This document shows positions 63,307-64,000 of a stretch of 64,000 nt of DNA, one piece after another. The notes beneath the pieces are model-generated. The model ran no database searches. It was not told the DNA's origin and was given only the letters and a program-made list of their open reading frames with translations. Both the position numbers and the translations under genes were made by a program. Source of the DNA: Clostridium paraputrificum (lineage in GTDB: Bacteria; Bacillota; Clostridia; Clostridiales; Clostridiaceae); the NCBI RefSeq assembly GCF_900447045.1, contig NZ_UAWH01000015.1, forward strand, positions 1 through 64,000. The letters are read 5' to 3'. How positions within the stretch are numbered: the first letter of the stretch is position 1; the number at the start of each line of letters is the position of its first letter.

Positions 63307-63969
63307 ATGATAGAGGCAATTGGTTTAAAAAAGTATTTTGGTAGTGGAGAAAAATTAGTAAAAGCAGCGGATAACATTAGCTTAGAAATAAAGAAGGGAG
63401 AGTTCGTAGCAATTATAGGTTCTTCTGGCAGTGGTAAAACTACGTTACTTCATATTTTAGGTGGTTTAACCAGGCCAGATGAGGGCAGGGTAGTAATTGA
63501 TGGTGAGGATATTTATTCTTTAGATGAAGATAGACTAACAGTTTTTAGGAGAAGACAAATAGGTTTTATATTTCAAAATTATAGTTTAATTAATGTGCTA
63601 AAGGTCTATGACAACATAGTTTTGCCAATAGAACTTGATGGACTTAAAGTAAATAGGGAGTATATTAGTGAAATTATAAAGACTTTAGGACTTGAAAATA
63701 GAATCAACTTTTTACCTTCACAGCTTTCTGGAGGACAGCAGCAAAGGGTTGCAATAGCAAGGGCCTTAGCTTCAAAACCAGCTTTAATTTTAGCTGATGA
63801 ACCAACAGGTAATTTAGATTCTAAGATGAGCCAAGAAGTAGTTGGCTTGTTAAGGTATTCAGCTCAGAAATATAATCAAACTATTGTAATGATAACTCAT
63901 AATGAAGATATATCTCAGTTAGCTCATAGAACCATAAGAATAGAAGATGGGAAAATAGTAGAGGATTAA
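63307..63969 (+). CDS. ABC transporter ATPase, MacB/LolD type
   Basis: A 220-residue ATPase: Walker [11 protein letters not shown]-loop FIFQNYSLI, signature [14 protein letters not shown], Walker [14 protein letters not shown]-loop ITHN. It is the motor of an FtsX-type exporter. GAGGGG sets ATG 63307; an in-frame ATG at 63292 overlaps this site and is rejected. The permease gene begins three bases after its stop. Proximity to a two-component system suggests peptide-antibiotic response. Confidence 0.92.
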   Translation: MIEAIGLKKYFGSGEKLVKAADNISLEIKKGEFVAIIGSSGSGKTTLLHILGGLTRPDEGRVVIDGEDIYSLDEDRLTVFRRRQIGFIFQNYSLINVLKVYDNIVLPIELDGLKVNREYISEIIKTLGLENRINFLPSQLSGGQQQRVAIARALASKPALILADEPTGNLDSKMSQEVVGLLRYSAQKYNQTIVMITHNEDISQLAHRTIRIEDGKIVED

Positions 63970-63972
63970 AAT

Positions 63973-64000
63973 ATGATTGATAGCAAGAATAGAAGGATTT
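63973..64000 (+). CDS. Start of the partner permease gene, cut by the window edge
   Basis: ATG 63973 opens a frame reading MIDSKNRRI to the end of the window, four bases after the ATPase stop. Position and the charged N terminus fit an FtsX-family permease, but only nine residues are visible. Confidence 0.5.

Overview
The window looks like the chromosome of a low-GC, Gram-positive, anaerobic Clostridium (sensu stricto type). The DNA is very AT-rich, ribosome binding sites are strong (AAGGAGG type), and hairpin-plus-U terminators follow most transcription units. The gene set includes the [FeFe]-hydrogenase maturases HydE, HydG and HydF, RNase J, a ferredoxin-era style GltB/GltD glutamate synthase, a secreted GH18 chitinase and many Bacillota-type antibiotic-response modules. 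I cannot fix the species from the sequence alone.

Layout. 1-1040 is the right end of a Tn916-family integrative conjugative element: the C-terminal part of its tyrosine integrase followed by arm-type repeats. 1.1-7.9 kb carries a zinc-ribbon protein, a class V aminotransferase, small membrane proteins, an ABC-F ribosome-protection type protein behind an attenuator-like leader, the GltS glutamate carrier and a 2H phosphoesterase. 8.1-10.9 kb is a chitinase gene. It is flanked on its far side by a decayed copy of the 3' end of the 2H phosphoesterase gene. 11.4-15.6 kb has an HD hydrolase, an ArsR-type regulator next to an MFS exporter, and an aldo/keto reductase. 15.8-19.8 kb is one large cell-wall adhesin built from ten SpaA-type repeats, with a 549-bp tandem array. 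20-28.4 kb holds RNase J, a PAP2 phosphatase and gltBD. 28.6-33.8 kb has a lipoprotein, CheV, an SdpI-like protein, a HAD phosphatase and an ECF sigma/anti-sigma cluster. 33.9-38.4 kb is a complete BceRS-BceAB peptide-antibiotic sensing and detoxification operon. 38.5-48.7 kb mixes a thioredoxin-like protein, a TipAS-type MerR regulator, ferritin, alanine racemase, a YtrA-type GntR/ABC operon whose permease is cut by an in-frame stop, a second PAP2 phosphatase, a DUF523/DUF1722 protein, a cysteine-rich possible spore protein and a MATE exporter. 48.9-52.9 kb has a PHP phosphatase, a nucleotide pyrophosphatase-like enzyme, a UMF1-family MFS protein and an acetyltransferase. 53-55.9 kb is a NatAB-like ABC exporter. 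56.2-60.4 kb is the hydrogenase maturation operon (TM1266-like regulator, hydE, hydG, hydF) behind a leader ending in an intrinsic terminator. 60.6-64 kb has a maltose/galactoside acetyltransferase, a two-component system and the start of an ABC-FtsX type transporter.

How the genes work together. Much of the window concerns envelope stress and drug response: BceRSAB, YtrA-ABC, the ABC-F protein, MATE, MFS, a second two-component/ABC unit and NatAB. The rest is nitrogen assimilation (GltS, GltBD), H2 metabolism (HydEGF), and polymer use and adhesion (chitinase, SpaA adhesin).

The most unexpected structure is an intergenic hairpin element present three times (3.3, 56.0 and 63.2 kb). Its stem differs between copies but stays paired, and the loop contains a constant GACGGAA. 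It may be an undescribed structured RNA or a mobile palindrome.
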